A stretch of 64,000 nucleotides of DNA from Natronohydrobacter sp. (GCA_030603695.1 JAUVXF010000001.1:186001-250000), one strand, 5' to 3'; numbered from the stretch's first letter, positions 43,996 to 54,375 are shown. Numbers and translations: made by a program. Notes: a model not told the origin generated them from the letters alone.

Positions 43996-44990
43996 CTGCG
44001 CGCCCGCAAGATGGGCTGGCCCTGCGCGGTCAGAATCAGCCGCCCGGCATCGGCATCCAGCACATAGCCATCCACCTTGGGCAGCACCGCGCCAAAGCGC
44101 TGTTCCTGTTCGCCCATGCCATCGGGGCAGGCCATGCGCGTGCTGGCCAGCCTGCCAAAAGACAAAAAGCCGCCATGCCTGCGATAGCCGCCAATCAGCC
44201 GGTTGCACCCCATAGAGGCCGTCATCCGCCCATCTGGGAAAAACACCAGTTCCGTGCGCGAGGGGAAAAGCGCGGGCGTGTCTTCTATCGCGCTGATATT
44301 CCAAACCCCCTGGGTTATATCGTAATCGGGCAGGATCAGCGCGCATTCCGACAGTTCCGCCCCATCAATGCGCAACAAAGCGCTGTCTTCTTTCAAATGC
44401 AGGGTTGTGGCGGGATTGTCGGGATCGGCATATAGCGCGCCAGAGGCTGCGGGCTGGGGCTGCAATGTCATGGCCTGTTCATTCAGGCGAATGCGCAGGG
44501 TATCGGGCAGAAAGCCGATTTCCACCAGTTGATTGCCGCAAGACATCAGCCCGGCAAACCCCATCTGCGGCACCGCTGCCGCGCGCAGGGGGGCAAGTTC
44601 CACATCACTATCGCCGGGGGCAATGGCAAGCGGTTCGCTTAGCCAGACCATATCACCCATGGCGCGCAACCCAGTGCGCAGCACAAGCGCCTGATCTGCG
44701 GGCACGTCCAGCGCAAAATCAAACGGGCTTTGCGCCCCGTCTGTCATGCGGCGCAGCCCTGTTATGGGCGTATCGGTTGCGCTGGTCACATCCACGATCA
44801 CCACAGTGTCATCGGGCAGGGCCATGCGTTCCAGCACCATGATTTGCCCTGTAATGCTGCGCATCGGCGCCTCTGATGCCGTTGCAAGGCCGGGCATGAG
44901 GGCCAGAAAAATCAGGGCAATGGCAAGGCGCGGCAAAGAAGCCTCCGGGTTGAAAAGGGAATATTCACAGCTTAGGAGTGCCGTGTTCAT
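43992..44990 (-). CDS. Exported META-domain protein with YbaY-like N-terminal domain
   Basis: Protein of 332 residues, signal peptide about 1-38 (ATA/SE; the start may be at a later codon), an N-terminal region (about 45-120) of YbaY/lipoprotein type ([23 protein letters not shown]) and a C-terminal META/HslJ domain (about 228-325, [11 protein letters not shown] and [10 protein letters not shown], with ACPDGM). META proteins are linked to heat-shock and envelope stress. Co-translated with ppk through an ATGA overlap. A second META protein is encoded at 57710. Confidence 0.8.
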   Translation of the reverse strand: MNTALLSCEYSLFNPEASLPRLAIALIFLALMPGLATASEAPMRSITGQIMVLERMALPDDTVVIVDVTSATDTPITGLRRMTDGAQSPFDFALDVPADQALVLRTGLRAMGDMVWLSEPLAIAPGDSDVELAPLRAAAVPQMGFAGLMSCGNQLVEIGFLPDTLRIRLNEQAMTLQPQPAASGALYADPDNPATTLHLKEDSALLRIDGAELSECALILPDYDITQGVWNISAIEDTPALFPSRTELVFFPDGRMTASMGCNRLIGGYRRHGGFLSFGRLASTRMACPDGMGEQEQRFGAVLPKVDGYVLDADAGRLILTAQGQPILRARR

Positions 44991-45016
44991 GACACAAGAG
45001 CGAATACCCGGCCTAT

Positions 45017-45703
45017 TTACCCCAGATCAAATGACGTTTGCATGACATCTGCCGCCAAAGCGCGGGAAATCGGTTTCTTGCGCGACAAGGCTTCGGCATC
45101 CAGCAGCGCAACAAGCGATTGCGCCGCGGCAAGCGAGCGTTCCATGCGCGCCAGCAGAAACGGAATAAGCGTATCGGGGATGCGCACTTGCCGATCCTCG
45201 AACAGCTTTGTCAGCACGGCGGCCAGAAGGGTATCATCCGGGGCGGCAAGAGGGACATGGGTTGTTGCGGCCATGCGCGAGGCCAGATCGGGCAGGCCAA
45301 GCCCCCAATCGCGCGCAGGTGCACGCGCGGCCAGCAACAGCCGCCCATTCTGGGCGGCCAACAGGTTATGCAGGTGGAACAGCGCCGCCTGGCCTTCGGG
45401 AGTGGCAGCGACGGCTTGGGCATTGTCGATCGCCACGCGCCCGATATTGGCCAGCGCAGCGGGATCAGCCTGTGCCAATGCGCCCCCTTCCAGCACCTCT
45501 GCGCCGTTTTCGCTGGCCCAGATATGCACCAGATGGGTTTTGCCTGCGCCTTCGCGCCCTGTCAGCACCAGCTTGCCTGCGGGCCATTCGGGCTGATCCA
45601 GCAAGGCCAGAGCGGTGGCATTGCAGGGCGCAACCACGAAACTCTCGCGCGACAGGCGCGCGGGCAGATCAAGGGGCATATGCATCTGGTGCGGGCGGGG
45701 CAT
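45017..45703 (-). CDS. hdaA: DnaA-like regulator of replication initiation (HdaA)
   Basis: Short AAA+ protein of 228 residues equal to the ATPase core of DnaA. A clamp-binding-like motif QMHMPL (6-11) at the N-terminus, Walker A GREGAGKT (49-56) and a sensor region RAPARDWGLGLPDLASRM. Hda/HdaA docks on the sliding clamp and promotes ATP hydrolysis by DnaA. Three bases after the perM stop; the perM-hdaA pair is conserved in alphaproteobacteria. Confidence 0.9.
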   Translation of the reverse strand: MPRPHQMHMPLDLPARLSRESFVVAPCNATALALLDQPEWPAGKLVLTGREGAGKTHLVHIWASENGAEVLEGGALAQADPAALANIGRVAIDNAQAVAATPEGQAALFHLHNLLAAQNGRLLLAARAPARDWGLGLPDLASRMAATTHVPLAAPDDTLLAAVLTKLFEDRQVRIPDTLIPFLLARMERSLAAAQSLVALLDAEALSRKKPISRALAADVMQTSFDLG

Positions 45704-45706
45704 GGG

Positions 45707-46768
45707 CTATTCAGGCCTGTCCGGGGGCGCGCCGCAATACAGTTTGCTGCCCCGATACTGCGCCAGCCCAAACCGCACCAAAACCCCGGCAGAGGCCGCA
45801 AGCGGCACCGCCACCAACATACCCGTAAAGCCAAACAACATGCCAAAGGCCGATACCGCAAATAGCAGCCAAACCGGGTGCAACTGCACCGATTGCCCCA
45901 CAATGCGCGGCACAAGGATATTGCCCTCCAGCACCTGCCCCACAGCGAAAATGGCCAGCACAGCCAAAATCGCGCCCGGCTCGCCCCAGAATTGCCACAG
46001 CGCCACGCCAATGGCCAAAGCCCCCCCCAGAATCGCACCGATATAGGGTATGAAAGACACAAGCCCCGCAGTGACCCCGATGGCCAGCCCGAATTGCAGC
46101 CCCACCAGCCCCAGGGCCAGCGCATAATAGGCCGCAAGGATAAGGCAGACTGTCACCTGTCCACGCACGAAACCGGCAATGGATTGGTCAATCTGCGCGG
46201 CAAGATCGCGGATGGTGGGGGCATGGCGGCGCGGCAGCAGATCATCTGCGCCAGAAACCACGCGCGGCCAGTCCAGCAGCAGGTAAAACGCCACAACCGG
46301 GGTGATCAGCAGAAAGACCACCACACTTACCAGCCCGGAAACAGACCGCCACACCCCCTGCGCCAGGGCCGCGCCCTTGTCGCGGATAGTTTCGCCCATT
46401 GTGGCGAGAGAGTTTTGCAGCACCGATTCCAGCCCCGAGTAATCGGGAAAGCGGGCCGAAATGAAATCTTGCAACTGGCGCAGCAATTCCGGCGCAGCCT
46501 GCGAAAACTGAACAGCCTGTGTGACAACTGCGGGAATGATCAGCAAGGCGGCCAAAGCCACCGCCCCCACCGCCGCCGCCATCAGCAGCGAGACTGCCGC
46601 CGCGCGGGGAAGGCCCGCGCGCGTTAGCCGCGTGACAGCGGGATTGAGGAAATAGGCAATCGCGGCCCCTGTCACAAAGGGCAACAGCACATCCCCCATC
46701 ACCCACAGCACCGCAAAAAATCCCAGCGCGGCGATGGCCCAATAGCGTAGCTGCATCTGCGGTGTCAT
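45707..46768 (-). CDS. AI-2E family (PerM-type) membrane transporter
   Basis: Membrane protein of 353 residues with about eight hydrophobic segments and the family block ITPVVAFYLLLDWPRV and GGALAIGVALWQFWGEPG. The ATG at 46768 gives a normal-length protein; the longer frame from 46936 has a non-homologous leader. Family members export signals or sodium; the solute here is unknown. Pairs with hdaA downstream. Confidence 0.9.
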   Translation of the reverse strand: MTPQMQLRYWAIAALGFFAVLWVMGDVLLPFVTGAAIAYFLNPAVTRLTRAGLPRAAAVSLLMAAAVGAVALAALLIIPAVVTQAVQFSQAAPELLRQLQDFISARFPDYSGLESVLQNSLATMGETIRDKGAALAQGVWRSVSGLVSVVVFLLITPVVAFYLLLDWPRVVSGADDLLPRRHAPTIRDLAAQIDQSIAGFVRGQVTVCLILAAYYALALGLVGLQFGLAIGVTAGLVSFIPYIGAILGGALAIGVALWQFWGEPGAILAVLAIFAVGQVLEGNILVPRIVGQSVQLHPVWLLFAVSAFGMLFGFTGMLVAVPLAASAGVLVRFGLAQYRGSKLYCGAPPDRPE

Positions 46769-47027
46769 GATGGGGGCTTTATCCTTGATGGGGCCTGTGT
46801 GGGGCCTTTGTGGGGTGATCTGGCTTTTGCAGCGCAATTCTGCGCTATCACCGCTCTGGGGGCAACAGGCAAGCGCGATCTGCGGGGTGCAGCGCGGCAG
46901 GGCAGGGCGAACGCGGCGCAAAACCGCGCAGGCCATGCCCGCCCATAGGCCGCAGCCGCGCCCATGTCACCCCCCCAGCCTGCCATGGCGCGGCCTTATG
47001 TCGCCCTGTGCCGGCAGGGCGGCAGGG

Positions 47028-47450
47028 TTAGGGGTGCATGTGCCGCGCGCGCGCGCCGCGTTCAATGGCCGCTGCATGCAGCCTGTCTATCTGCAATTCG
47101 TGCCGAATTTCTTCCAGCAGGCGCAATTCATTTTGCGACAGCCGCCCATCGGCGGCCGCCACATCGCAGGCCAGCGCATAGGCGGTTTCATGCAGCCGTT
47201 CTGGCAGGGCATCGCGGATCAGGCCGAACATGGCGTCCAGCCCGTCATCTTCCTCAAAGAGGTCAAACACGGTTTGGGCAATGGTCTTTATCCGGTCTGC
47301 ATCATAATCGCCAAAGATGGGCAGATGATTGACCAGCGCCTGAATTGCCACCAGTTCTGCCGTATGCAGTTCCAGATCGGCTGCGGATACGGCAATCATG
47401 ATTGCAACAAGGCTGTCCTGCGGGGACAGAGGCTGTGGAAGCTGGTGCAT
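47028..47450 (-). CDS. TerB-like tellurite-resistance protein
   Basis: Protein of 140 residues of the TerB/DjlA-N family. Two helical repeats with acidic motifs: SAADLELHTAELVAIQAL (about 22-39) and VAAADGRLSQNELRLLEEI (about 98-116), the metal-site regions. The ATG at 47450 has CAGGAGATATTT in front. Unknown function, divergent from lysS. Confidence 0.82.
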   Translation of the reverse strand: MHQLPQPLSPQDSLVAIMIAVSAADLELHTAELVAIQALVNHLPIFGDYDADRIKTIAQTVFDLFEEDDGLDAMFGLIRDALPERLHETAYALACDVAAADGRLSQNELRLLEEIRHELQIDRLHAAAIERGARARHMHP

Positions 47451-47557
47451 AAATATCTCCTGCATGCGCACTGCCCTACAGATTATTGACGCGGCGGGGC
47501 AGGGGCAATAGGAAGCAGCCTTGCAATTTCACCGCCCACAGAGAAGTGACCCCTATC

Positions 47558-49177
47558 ATGTCCCAATTGCGTGACGCTGCCCTGACATCCAAAGCCTGGC
47601 CTTTCGAGGAGGCCCGCAAACTGGTGGCGCGCTACAAGGGCAAGACCCCGGAAAAGGGCTATGTGCTGTTTGAAACCGGCTATGGCCCCTCTGGCCTGCC
47701 GCATATCGGCACATTCGGCGAAGTGGCGCGCACCTCCATGATCCGCCGCGCCTTTGAGGAAATCAGCGATATTCCCACCCGGTTGATCTGCTTTTCAGAT
47801 GATGTGGACGGCATGCGCAAAGTGCCCGAAAACGTGCCAGACCCGGTGGCCCTGCGCGAACATCTGCAAAAGCCGCTGACATCCGTGCCCGATCCGTTCG
47901 GGAAATATGAAAGCTTTGGTCATCATAACAACGCCATGTTGCGCCGGTTTCTGGATACGTTCGGCTTTCAGTATGAATTCATCTCTGCGACCGAATTTTA
48001 CAAATCCGGCCAGTTTGACGCGGTGTTGTTGCGCGCGGCGGAACGCTATGACGCGCTGATGGAGGTGATGCTGGCCAGCCTGCGCGCGGAACGCCAGCAG
48101 ACCTATTCCATCTTCCTGCCCATCCATCCCGAAACGGGGCGGGTGCTGTATGTGCCCATGAAGCATGTGGACGGCGCCAAGGGAGAGATCACCTTTGACG
48201 ATGAAGACGGGCGCGAATGGACATTGCCTGTCACGGGTGGCCGCGTGAAACTGCAATGGAAGCCCGATTTCGGCGCGCGCTGGGCCGCGCTGGATGTGGA
48301 TTTTGAAATGTATGGCAAGGATCACTCCACCAATACCCCCATCTATGACCGGATTTGCGAAATCCTTGGGGGCCGCAAGCCAGAGCATTACACCTATGAG
48401 CTGTTTTTGGACGAGAATGGCGAGAAGATTTCCAAATCCAAGGGCAATGGCCTGACCATTGATGAATGGCTGACATATGCGGCCACGGAAAGCCTGTCTT
48501 ATTACATGTTCCTCAAGCCGCGCACGGCCAAGCGGCTAAGCTGGGATGTGATCCCGAAGGCGGTGGATGAATATCACCAGCAGTTGCGCGCCTATCCCGA
48601 CCAGACGCCAGAGCAACAGGCGGCCAATCCTGTCTGGCATATCCATGGGGGCAATCCGCCCAAATCGGGGATGGTTGTCAGCTTTGCGCTGCTGTTGAAC
48701 CTTGCATCAGTTGCACGGGCGGAAGACAAGGAAACGCTTTGGGGCTTTATCCGCCAATACGCGCCAGAAGCCACGCCAGAGGGCAATCCCGATCTGGATC
48801 AGGCGGCAGGGTTTGCGGTGCGCTATTATGCAGATTTCGTGGCCCCCACCCTGGCCTTCCGCACCCCCGATGCGGCAGAGCGCGCGGCCATCACAGCCCT
48901 TGGCGATGCGCTGCGCGAGATTGCGGCCAGCGGGCAGGTGCCAAGCCAATATGCGGCAGAGTATGACAGCCTGAGTGAAGAATTGTTCATGTCGGTTGTG
49001 CGCGATACCGGCAAGGCGCATGGGTTTGAAAACCTGCGCGCATGGTTCGCGGTGTTGTATGAAGTGCTGCTTGGCGCTGCCCAAGGCCCGCGCTGGGGCA
49101 CGTTTATCGCGCTTTACGGGCTGGAAAAGACTGTGGCGCTGATTGACAAGGCTTTGGCAGGCGAATTGGCGGGGTGA
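47558..49177 (+). CDS. lysS: Lysyl-tRNA synthetase, class I
   Basis: Charges tRNA-Lys. 539 residues, with class I signatures HIGT (49-52, in GLPHIGTF) and KISKS, and the class I Lys-specific blocks GYGPSGLP (41-48) and [20 protein letters not shown]. This archaeal-type enzyme replaces the class II LysS used by most bacteria, as in many alphaproteobacteria. The ATG at 47558 is used; an in-frame ATG 24 codons upstream is less likely because the intervening residues are not conserved-looking. Confidence 0.94.
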   Translation: MSQLRDAALTSKAWPFEEARKLVARYKGKTPEKGYVLFETGYGPSGLPHIGTFGEVARTSMIRRAFEEISDIPTRLICFSDDVDGMRKVPENVPDPVALREHLQKPLTSVPDPFGKYESFGHHNNAMLRRFLDTFGFQYEFISATEFYKSGQFDAVLLRAAERYDALMEVMLASLRAERQQTYSIFLPIHPETGRVLYVPMKHVDGAKGEITFDDEDGREWTLPVTGGRVKLQWKPDFGARWAALDVDFEMYGKDHSTNTPIYDRICEILGGRKPEHYTYELFLDENGEKISKSKGNGLTIDEWLTYAATESLSYYMFLKPRTAKRLSWDVIPKAVDEYHQQLRAYPDQTPEQQAANPVWHIHGGNPPKSGMVVSFALLLNLASVARAEDKETLWGFIRQYAPEATPEGNPDLDQAAGFAVRYYADFVAPTLAFRTPDAAERAAITALGDALREIAASGQVPSQYAAEYDSLSEELFMSVVRDTGKAHGFENLRAWFAVLYEVLLGAAQGPRWGTFIALYGLEKTVALIDKALAGELAG

Positions 49178-49187
49178 TCTGATGTCG

Positions 49188-49384
49188 CAAAGCCGCGCAG
49201 CGCTGGGCCGCGGTGCGGCGATGCGCCCTTGAGGCTATGCGCTTTATGGTGGCAATGTCCGAACGAAATTCAGGCTAAGCGCTAGTGGCAGCCAAATCGC
49301 TGTGCCGGGGGGCGGCCCAGCGATGCGCGGCGGCCTTCGGCCTTGATTCCGCGCAGGGCGCAATAGGGCCAAGCGATGCGCCCC
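49188..49384 (-). repeat. Copy C of a ~190-bp dispersed intergenic repeat
   Basis: Between lysS and the XRE gene. Its reverse complement matches the copy at 61757-61949 almost end to end: CGCATCGCTTGGCCC at one end, a middle part with GCCGCGCATCGC and CGATTTGGCTGC, and CAGCGCTGCGCGGCTTTG at the other end. Divergence is higher than between copies A and B, mostly in the right half. Confidence 0.8.
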
Positions 49385-49394
49385 CCCCGCCCCA

Positions 49395-50018
49395 TCACCC
49401 CAGCGATGTGACCCAGAGAATATGCGCATCCTCGCGCGATATAGAGATCACGTTATGTCCCATCGTGGCATCATAATAGGCGCTGTCGCCGCGCTTCATA
49501 TCTACGGGCGCGTAAAATTCGGTAAACAGGCGGATTTCGCCGGTCAGAACATACAGGAATTCTTCGCCGCCATGGCGCACCCAGCCGTCAAAATCGGCCA
49601 TGTCGCGGGCGCGCACGCGGGCCTGATAGGGCAGCATTTTCTTCAGGCTCAGCTGGCCTGCCAGAAGCCTGTGATCATATGTTGGCGTGGGCTGGGCCAT
49701 CCCTTCATCGGCGCGGGTCAGGGCCATGCGGCCACTGGCGGGCGCACGTTCGGGCGGTGTGAACAGTTGGGGCACGGAAATGCCCAAACCTAGCGCCAGC
49801 TTTTTCAGCGCGTCATAGGTGGGCGACATTTGCCCATTCTCTATTTTCGAGAGGGTCGAGCGCGCCAGCCCCGCCGCCTGTGCGGCCTGTTCCAATGTCC
49901 AGCCACGGCCCTTGCGCAGATCACGCACACGCGCGGCCAGATCCACGGGGTGGGCAGGCTCTGGCGTGCCGCTGTCGCGGACAAGTTTCAACAGGCTGGG
50001 GTCGCGCGGATTGGTCAT
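49395..50018 (-). CDS. XRE-family regulator with C-terminal cupin
   Basis: Regulator of 207 residues. HTH_XRE at about 28-82 (WTLEQAAQAAGLARSTLSKIENGQMSPTYDALKKLA) followed by a cupin domain (about 130-207). The ATG at 50018 is chosen to match family length. Such proteins control amino acid, polyamine or fatty acid metabolism and bind a small effector in the cupin. Divergent from an acyl-CoA synthetase that starts 68 bases away, which it most likely regulates. Confidence 0.88.
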   Translation of the reverse strand: MTNPRDPSLLKLVRDSGTPEPAHPVDLAARVRDLRKGRGWTLEQAAQAAGLARSTLSKIENGQMSPTYDALKKLALGLGISVPQLFTPPERAPASGRMALTRADEGMAQPTPTYDHRLLAGQLSLKKMLPYQARVRARDMADFDGWVRHGGEEFLYVLTGEIRLFTEFYAPVDMKRGDSAYYDATMGHNVISISREDAHILWVTSLG

Positions 50019-50085
50019 GGCAAAACCCTTTACGCCGCTCTGGATGGGCTTGCAACTGGCGGGGGGCGGGCGTAGCTCTGGGCGC

Positions 50086-51609
50086 ATGTTTGCTGTGACA
50101 GAAACACCCCGCCCCAACCCGCCGCCCATGCCCTTCAACATGGCGCGCTATGTGCTGGCAGCAGGCCACGCCACGCCTGACAAGATCGCCCTGCAAGTGC
50201 TGCGCGCCAGCGGGGCCGAGCGCTGGTCTTATGCCCGGCTGATCGCGGCCGTGCGCGGCACGGCGACAGGGCTTTTGCGCCTTGGCCTTGTGCCGGGGGA
50301 TCGCGTGCTGTTGCGCCTTGGCAATAGTGTGGATTTTCCGGTGGCCTATCTGGGGGCCATCGCGGCGGGGCTTGTGCCTGTGCCCACATCCACCCAGCTA
50401 ACAGGGCCAGAGATTACCCGCATCGCGCAGGACATCGCGCCAGCGCTGGTGCTGGCAGGGGATGGCGCGGCCCTGCCAGATCACCCCGCGCCGGTGCTGG
50501 CGCAGGCCGCTTTGCACGCCATGCAGGATTTGGCCCCCGCCGAGTGGCATATGGGCAGCCCCGATCGCGCGGGGTATATCATCTATACCTCTGGCAGCGG
50601 GGGCAGGCCCCGCGCTGTGGTGCATGCCCATCGCGCCATCTGGGCGCGGCGGATGATGTGGGACGGCTGGTATGGGCTGGGGCCGGATGACCGCATGTTG
50701 CATGCAGGCGCGTTCAACTGGACATATACACTGGGCACCGGGCTGATGGATCCTTGGGCCATAGGGGCCACAGCGCTTATTCCCGAACCGGGCGCGCCTT
50801 TGGCGTTGATGCTGAAGCGCTTTGATGCCACCATCTTTGCCGCTGTGCCGGGGGTATATCGGCAAATGCTGAAAGACGGGCGCAAGCTGGATTTGCCGCG
50901 CCTGCGCCACGGCCTGTCTGCGGGCGAAAAACTGCCAGATGCCACCCGCGCGGCATGGCACGCCGCCACCGGGCGCGAGATATACGAGGCGCTGGGGATG
51001 TCGGAATGTTCCACCTATGTATCGGCCAGCCCGGCGCGGCCTGCGCCCCCCGGTGCGGCTGGCTATCCGCAAGAGGGGCGGTTGCTGGCGGTGCTGGATG
51101 AGGCGGGACAGCCCGTTTTGCGCGGTGCCGAAGGGATGCTGGCCATTCACCGCTCTGATCCGGGCCTGATGCTGGGCTATCTGGACGGGGGCGCGCCTGT
51201 GCTGCCGTTGCAGGGCGATTGGTTCCTGACAGGCGACCGTGCGCAAATGGCCCAAGATGGCACGCTGTTCTATGTGGGGCGCAATGATGACATGATGAAT
51301 GCGGGCGGTTTCCGTGTTTCGCCGCTGGAGGTGGAGCGCGCGCTTTTGGAACATCCCGCCATTCAGGATGTGGCCTGCACCGAAGTTACCGTGCGCGAGG
51401 GGGTCAGCGTGATTGCCGCGTTTTATACGGCACCCAGCCCCCTGCCAGAGGCAGAGTTGACAGATTACGCCGCCGCGCGGCTGGCGCGCTACAAACAGCC
51501 GCGCCTGTATTGCCATATGGACAGCCTGCCGCGCGGGGCCAATGGCAAATTGTCACGCCGTGCCTTGCGCGCAGCTTATGAGGAAAGGGCCACCCATGAT
51601 CCGGCTTGA
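50086..51609 (+). CDS. AMP-dependent acyl-CoA synthetase, benzoate-CoA-ligase-like
   Basis: ANL-superfamily ligase of 507 residues that activates an acid as acyl-AMP and then CoA ester. P-loop YTSGSGGRPRAVVHAH (about 167-182), EALGMSECSTY (A5), LTGDR (A7/8 with Asp), GRNDDMMNAGGFRVSPLEVE hinge and the catalytic lysine in GANGKLSRR. The layout is close to benzoate-/cyclohexanecarboxylate-type ligases. Its stop overlaps the next gene by 14 bases. Substrate open. Confidence 0.9.
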   Translation: MFAVTETPRPNPPPMPFNMARYVLAAGHATPDKIALQVLRASGAERWSYARLIAAVRGTATGLLRLGLVPGDRVLLRLGNSVDFPVAYLGAIAAGLVPVPTSTQLTGPEITRIAQDIAPALVLAGDGAALPDHPAPVLAQAALHAMQDLAPAEWHMGSPDRAGYIIYTSGSGGRPRAVVHAHRAIWARRMMWDGWYGLGPDDRMLHAGAFNWTYTLGTGLMDPWAIGATALIPEPGAPLALMLKRFDATIFAAVPGVYRQMLKDGRKLDLPRLRHGLSAGEKLPDATRAAWHAATGREIYEALGMSECSTYVSASPARPAPPGAAGYPQEGRLLAVLDEAGQPVLRGAEGMLAIHRSDPGLMLGYLDGGAPVLPLQGDWFLTGDRAQMAQDGTLFYVGRNDDMMNAGGFRVSPLEVERALLEHPAIQDVACTEVTVREGVSVIAAFYTAPSPLPEAELTDYAAARLARYKQPRLYCHMDSLPRGANGKLSRRALRAAYEERATHDPA

Positions 51610-52231
51610 AATCTGGTCAGACCCGATCTGCCCGTGGTGCTTTATTGGCAAGGCGCGGCTGGATCGCGCGCTGGAAAGCCGGCCCGACCACCCGTTTGAA
51701 ATTCAGTGGCTGCCCTTTCAGCTAAACCCCGACATGCCGCGCGAGGGGATGGCGCGGGCGGACTATATGGCGCTGAAATTTGGCGATGATGCTGGTATTC
51801 TGGCCGCCTATGGCCCTGTTGTGCAGGCTGCCGAGGAAACCGGGCTGGATCTGAACCTGCCCGCAATCGCGCGCACCCCCAACACGCTGGATGCACACCG
51901 CCTGATTCATTGGGCGGGGCTGGAGGGGCGGCAAAGCGTGATGGTCAACCGCCTGTTCCGCGCCTATTTTCAGGAAGGGCGCGATATTGGCGCGCAAGAT
52001 ACCTTGGTGGATTTGGCCACAGATGCGGGGTTTGATCGTGCGGTTGTCGCGCGGCTGCTGGCCTCTGATGCCGATTGTGATCTGATCCGAGATGCCGACC
52101 GCGCCGCCCGTGCGCGCGGTATTCGCGGCGTGCCGTTTTTCATTCTGGACAATAGCCATGCGATTTCGGGCGCGCAGCCTGCCGCGCTGTGGCGCGGGGT
52201 GATTGATGAAATCACAGGGCAGGCGGGGTAA
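51596..52231 (+). CDS. DsbA-family oxidoreductase, FrnE-like
   Basis: Thioredoxin-fold protein of 211 residues with active site CPWC (about 12-15) and the C-terminal cis-proline block GVPFFILDN. FrnE-type cytoplasmic disulfide oxidoreductases belong here. Starts inside the synthetase gene (14-base overlap) and touches the MFS gene by one base (TAATG), so the three genes form one operon. Confidence 0.88.
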   Translation: MIRLEIWSDPICPWCFIGKARLDRALESRPDHPFEIQWLPFQLNPDMPREGMARADYMALKFGDDAGILAAYGPVVQAAEETGLDLNLPAIARTPNTLDAHRLIHWAGLEGRQSVMVNRLFRAYFQEGRDIGAQDTLVDLATDAGFDRAVVARLLASDADCDLIRDADRAARARGIRGVPFFILDNSHAISGAQPAALWRGVIDEITGQAG

Positions 52232-53454
52232 TGCGCGCCCTTACCCCCACGCGGCCCCTGCGCTTTGGCGAATTTGTGGCGCTGATGGCGCTGCTGACAG
52301 CGACTGTCGCCTTTTCCATAGATGCCATGTTGCCTGCCCTGCCCACAATCGGGCAAGAACTGTCCCCCGACAGCCCCGCGCGCGGGCAATTGGTGATTAC
52401 CACATTCGTGCTGGGGCTGGGGCTGGGGACGCTGATTTGTGGCCCGGTTTCAGATGCTTATGGGCGCAAATCTGTGCTGCTGGCGGGGATTTTGCTATAT
52501 GTGGCGGGGGCCGTGCTGGCCATGCGCGCGGGCACGATTGAAACCTTGCTGGCCGCGCGGTTTTTGCAAGGGCTGGGGGCTTCGGCGCCGCGCGTGGTGG
52601 CCACGGCCATGGTGCGTGATTTGTATTCGGGCCGCGCGATGGCGCGCGTCACATCCATTATCATGACGCTGTTTGTGCTTGTGCCTGCGGTTGCCCCGTC
52701 GGTGGGTGCGGGGATTATCTGGCTGTCTGATTGGCGGATGATCTTTCTGGCCTTTATGGGGTTCGGGCTGGTGGCTGGCCTGTGGCTGATGCTGCGCCAG
52801 CCCGAAAGCCTTGCCCCGGAAAACCGCCGCACGCTTAGTGCGCGCATGATCTGGGCGGCCTTGGTAGAGATTGTGAAAAACCCCGCTGTCATGGTCTATG
52901 TCGTGGCGCTGACATTCGCTTTCGCGCCGCTTTTTGCGTGGTTGTCAAACCTGCCGATGATCTTTGATGATGTCTATGATCGCGCCGCGACATTTCCGTT
53001 CTGGTTTGCCGCCACGGCGCTGGTGGCAGGCACGGCCTCTGTGGCCAATGCAAAACTGGTCATGCGCCTTGGCATGCGCCGGATTGCGACATGGGCTTTT
53101 GCATGGCAGGCGGGGATTTCGGTGGTGTTTCTGGGCCTGATTGTGCTGGGCCTGCCTGCGCCCTGGGATTTTGCGCTGTTCTTTGTTTTCATGTGCAGTG
53201 CGTTTTTCTCTATCGGCCTGACATTCGGCAATCTGAACGCGCTGGCGCTGCAACCTTTGGGGCATATGGCGGGTATTGGCTCTTCTGTGGTGATGTCGTT
53301 GCCCACCATCGGATCGGCGCTGATAGCCGTGCCGATTTCGCTGGCCTATGACGGCACACCGCGCCCGCTGATTATCGGGATGATCCTGTGTGCATCTGCG
53401 GCGCTGGCGCTGATGCTGCTGGCGCGGCGTATTGTCAGGGATGATGGCGCGTGA
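52231..53454 (+). CDS. MFS multidrug exporter, Bcr/CflA type
   Basis: Drug:proton antiporter of 407 residues with 12 predicted membrane segments. MFS motif A-like region DAYGRKSVLLAG and the Bcr-typical RFLQGLGASAPRVVATAMVRDLY block. Last gene of the synthetase-frnE operon. May export a toxic acid or antibiotic. Confidence 0.9.
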   Translation: MRALTPTRPLRFGEFVALMALLTATVAFSIDAMLPALPTIGQELSPDSPARGQLVITTFVLGLGLGTLICGPVSDAYGRKSVLLAGILLYVAGAVLAMRAGTIETLLAARFLQGLGASAPRVVATAMVRDLYSGRAMARVTSIIMTLFVLVPAVAPSVGAGIIWLSDWRMIFLAFMGFGLVAGLWLMLRQPESLAPENRRTLSARMIWAALVEIVKNPAVMVYVVALTFAFAPLFAWLSNLPMIFDDVYDRAATFPFWFAATALVAGTASVANAKLVMRLGMRRIATWAFAWQAGISVVFLGLIVLGLPAPWDFALFFVFMCSAFFSIGLTFGNLNALALQPLGHMAGIGSSVVMSLPTIGSALIAVPISLAYDGTPRPLIIGMILCASAALALMLLARRIVRDDGA

Positions 53455-53517
53455 TTTACTGCCCTTCGCGGCATTGCGCCCTATAGTCTGCACTGGGTTA
53501 CCTTAAAGGGGTTTGGA

Positions 53518-54372
53518 ATGGAACTTGTCCTTGCGCTTGTGGTCTTGCTGGTGCTGGTGGTGCTTCTTGGCCTGAAGATCGTGCCGCAATCCGAGAATTT
53601 TGTGGTCACGCGGCTGGGGGCTTATCACCGCACGCTGGATGCGGGGGTAAGTGTGATCATTCCCTTTCTGGACAGGGTGCATTCCAAGGTTCCCGTCAAT
53701 GATCAGGTGCTCAACGATATCGAATTGGAAGTGGTTTCGGCCGATAACGTGGTGTACGGCGCGCAACTTCTGGTGGTGTATCGGATAGAAAACCCCGAAG
53801 CGGCGGTTTTTCGCGTCAATTCCATCAATGCGCTGGTGATCGGGCTGGTGCAATCGCTGGTGCGTTCCGAATTGGGCAAGGTAGAGTTGGACGCGGTGCA
53901 ATCGGATCGCGGTTCGCTGAATGTGGCGCTGCTGGAAGCGCTGGAGGATGCGGGCAAAACCTATGGCATTCGCATTTCCCGTTCCGAGATTACCGATGTG
54001 CGGCTGAATGAAACCACGCAAAAGGCCATGGCCGAAGTGCTGGCCGCAGAGCGCGAGCGCCGCGCCGCGATTACCCGCGCCGAAGGGCAGCGCCGCGCCA
54101 CCGAACTGGCCGCCGATGGCGAGCTATACGAGGCACAGCGCCGCGCCGATGCCATTCGCGCCATTGCGCAGGCCAATGCAGAGGCCAATCAGATGATTTC
54201 TGCCTCTCTGGGCGGAGAGAATGCGCGCGAGGCGCTGACATTCCAGACCGCGCGCATGCAGGTAGAGGCGCTGGAAGGGCTGGCGAAATCCCCCAATGCC
54301 AAGCTGATCATGCTGCCCGGCGGGCCATCCAATGCCTTCCGCGAAGCGGCGGCGATTTTGAAAGAGTTGTAA
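53518..54372 (+). CDS. SPFH/band 7 membrane protease-associated protein (stomatin/QmcA-like)
   Basis: Protein of 284 residues: a single N-terminal membrane anchor (about 3-24), the SPFH domain (about 25-190) with PQSENFVVTRLG and a C-terminal coiled coil rich in Ala/Glu (about 185-245). Scaffolds membrane microdomains and membrane quality control. Four bases before an NfeD-like partner, a conserved pair. Confidence 0.92.
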   Translation: MELVLALVVLLVLVVLLGLKIVPQSENFVVTRLGAYHRTLDAGVSVIIPFLDRVHSKVPVNDQVLNDIELEVVSADNVVYGAQLLVVYRIENPEAAVFRVNSINALVIGLVQSLVRSELGKVELDAVQSDRGSLNVALLEALEDAGKTYGIRISRSEITDVRLNETTQKAMAEVLAAERERRAAITRAEGQRRATELAADGELYEAQRRADAIRAIAQANAEANQMISASLGGENAREALTFQTARMQVEALEGLAKSPNAKLIMLPGGPSNAFREAAAILKEL

Positions 54373-54375
54373 GGG

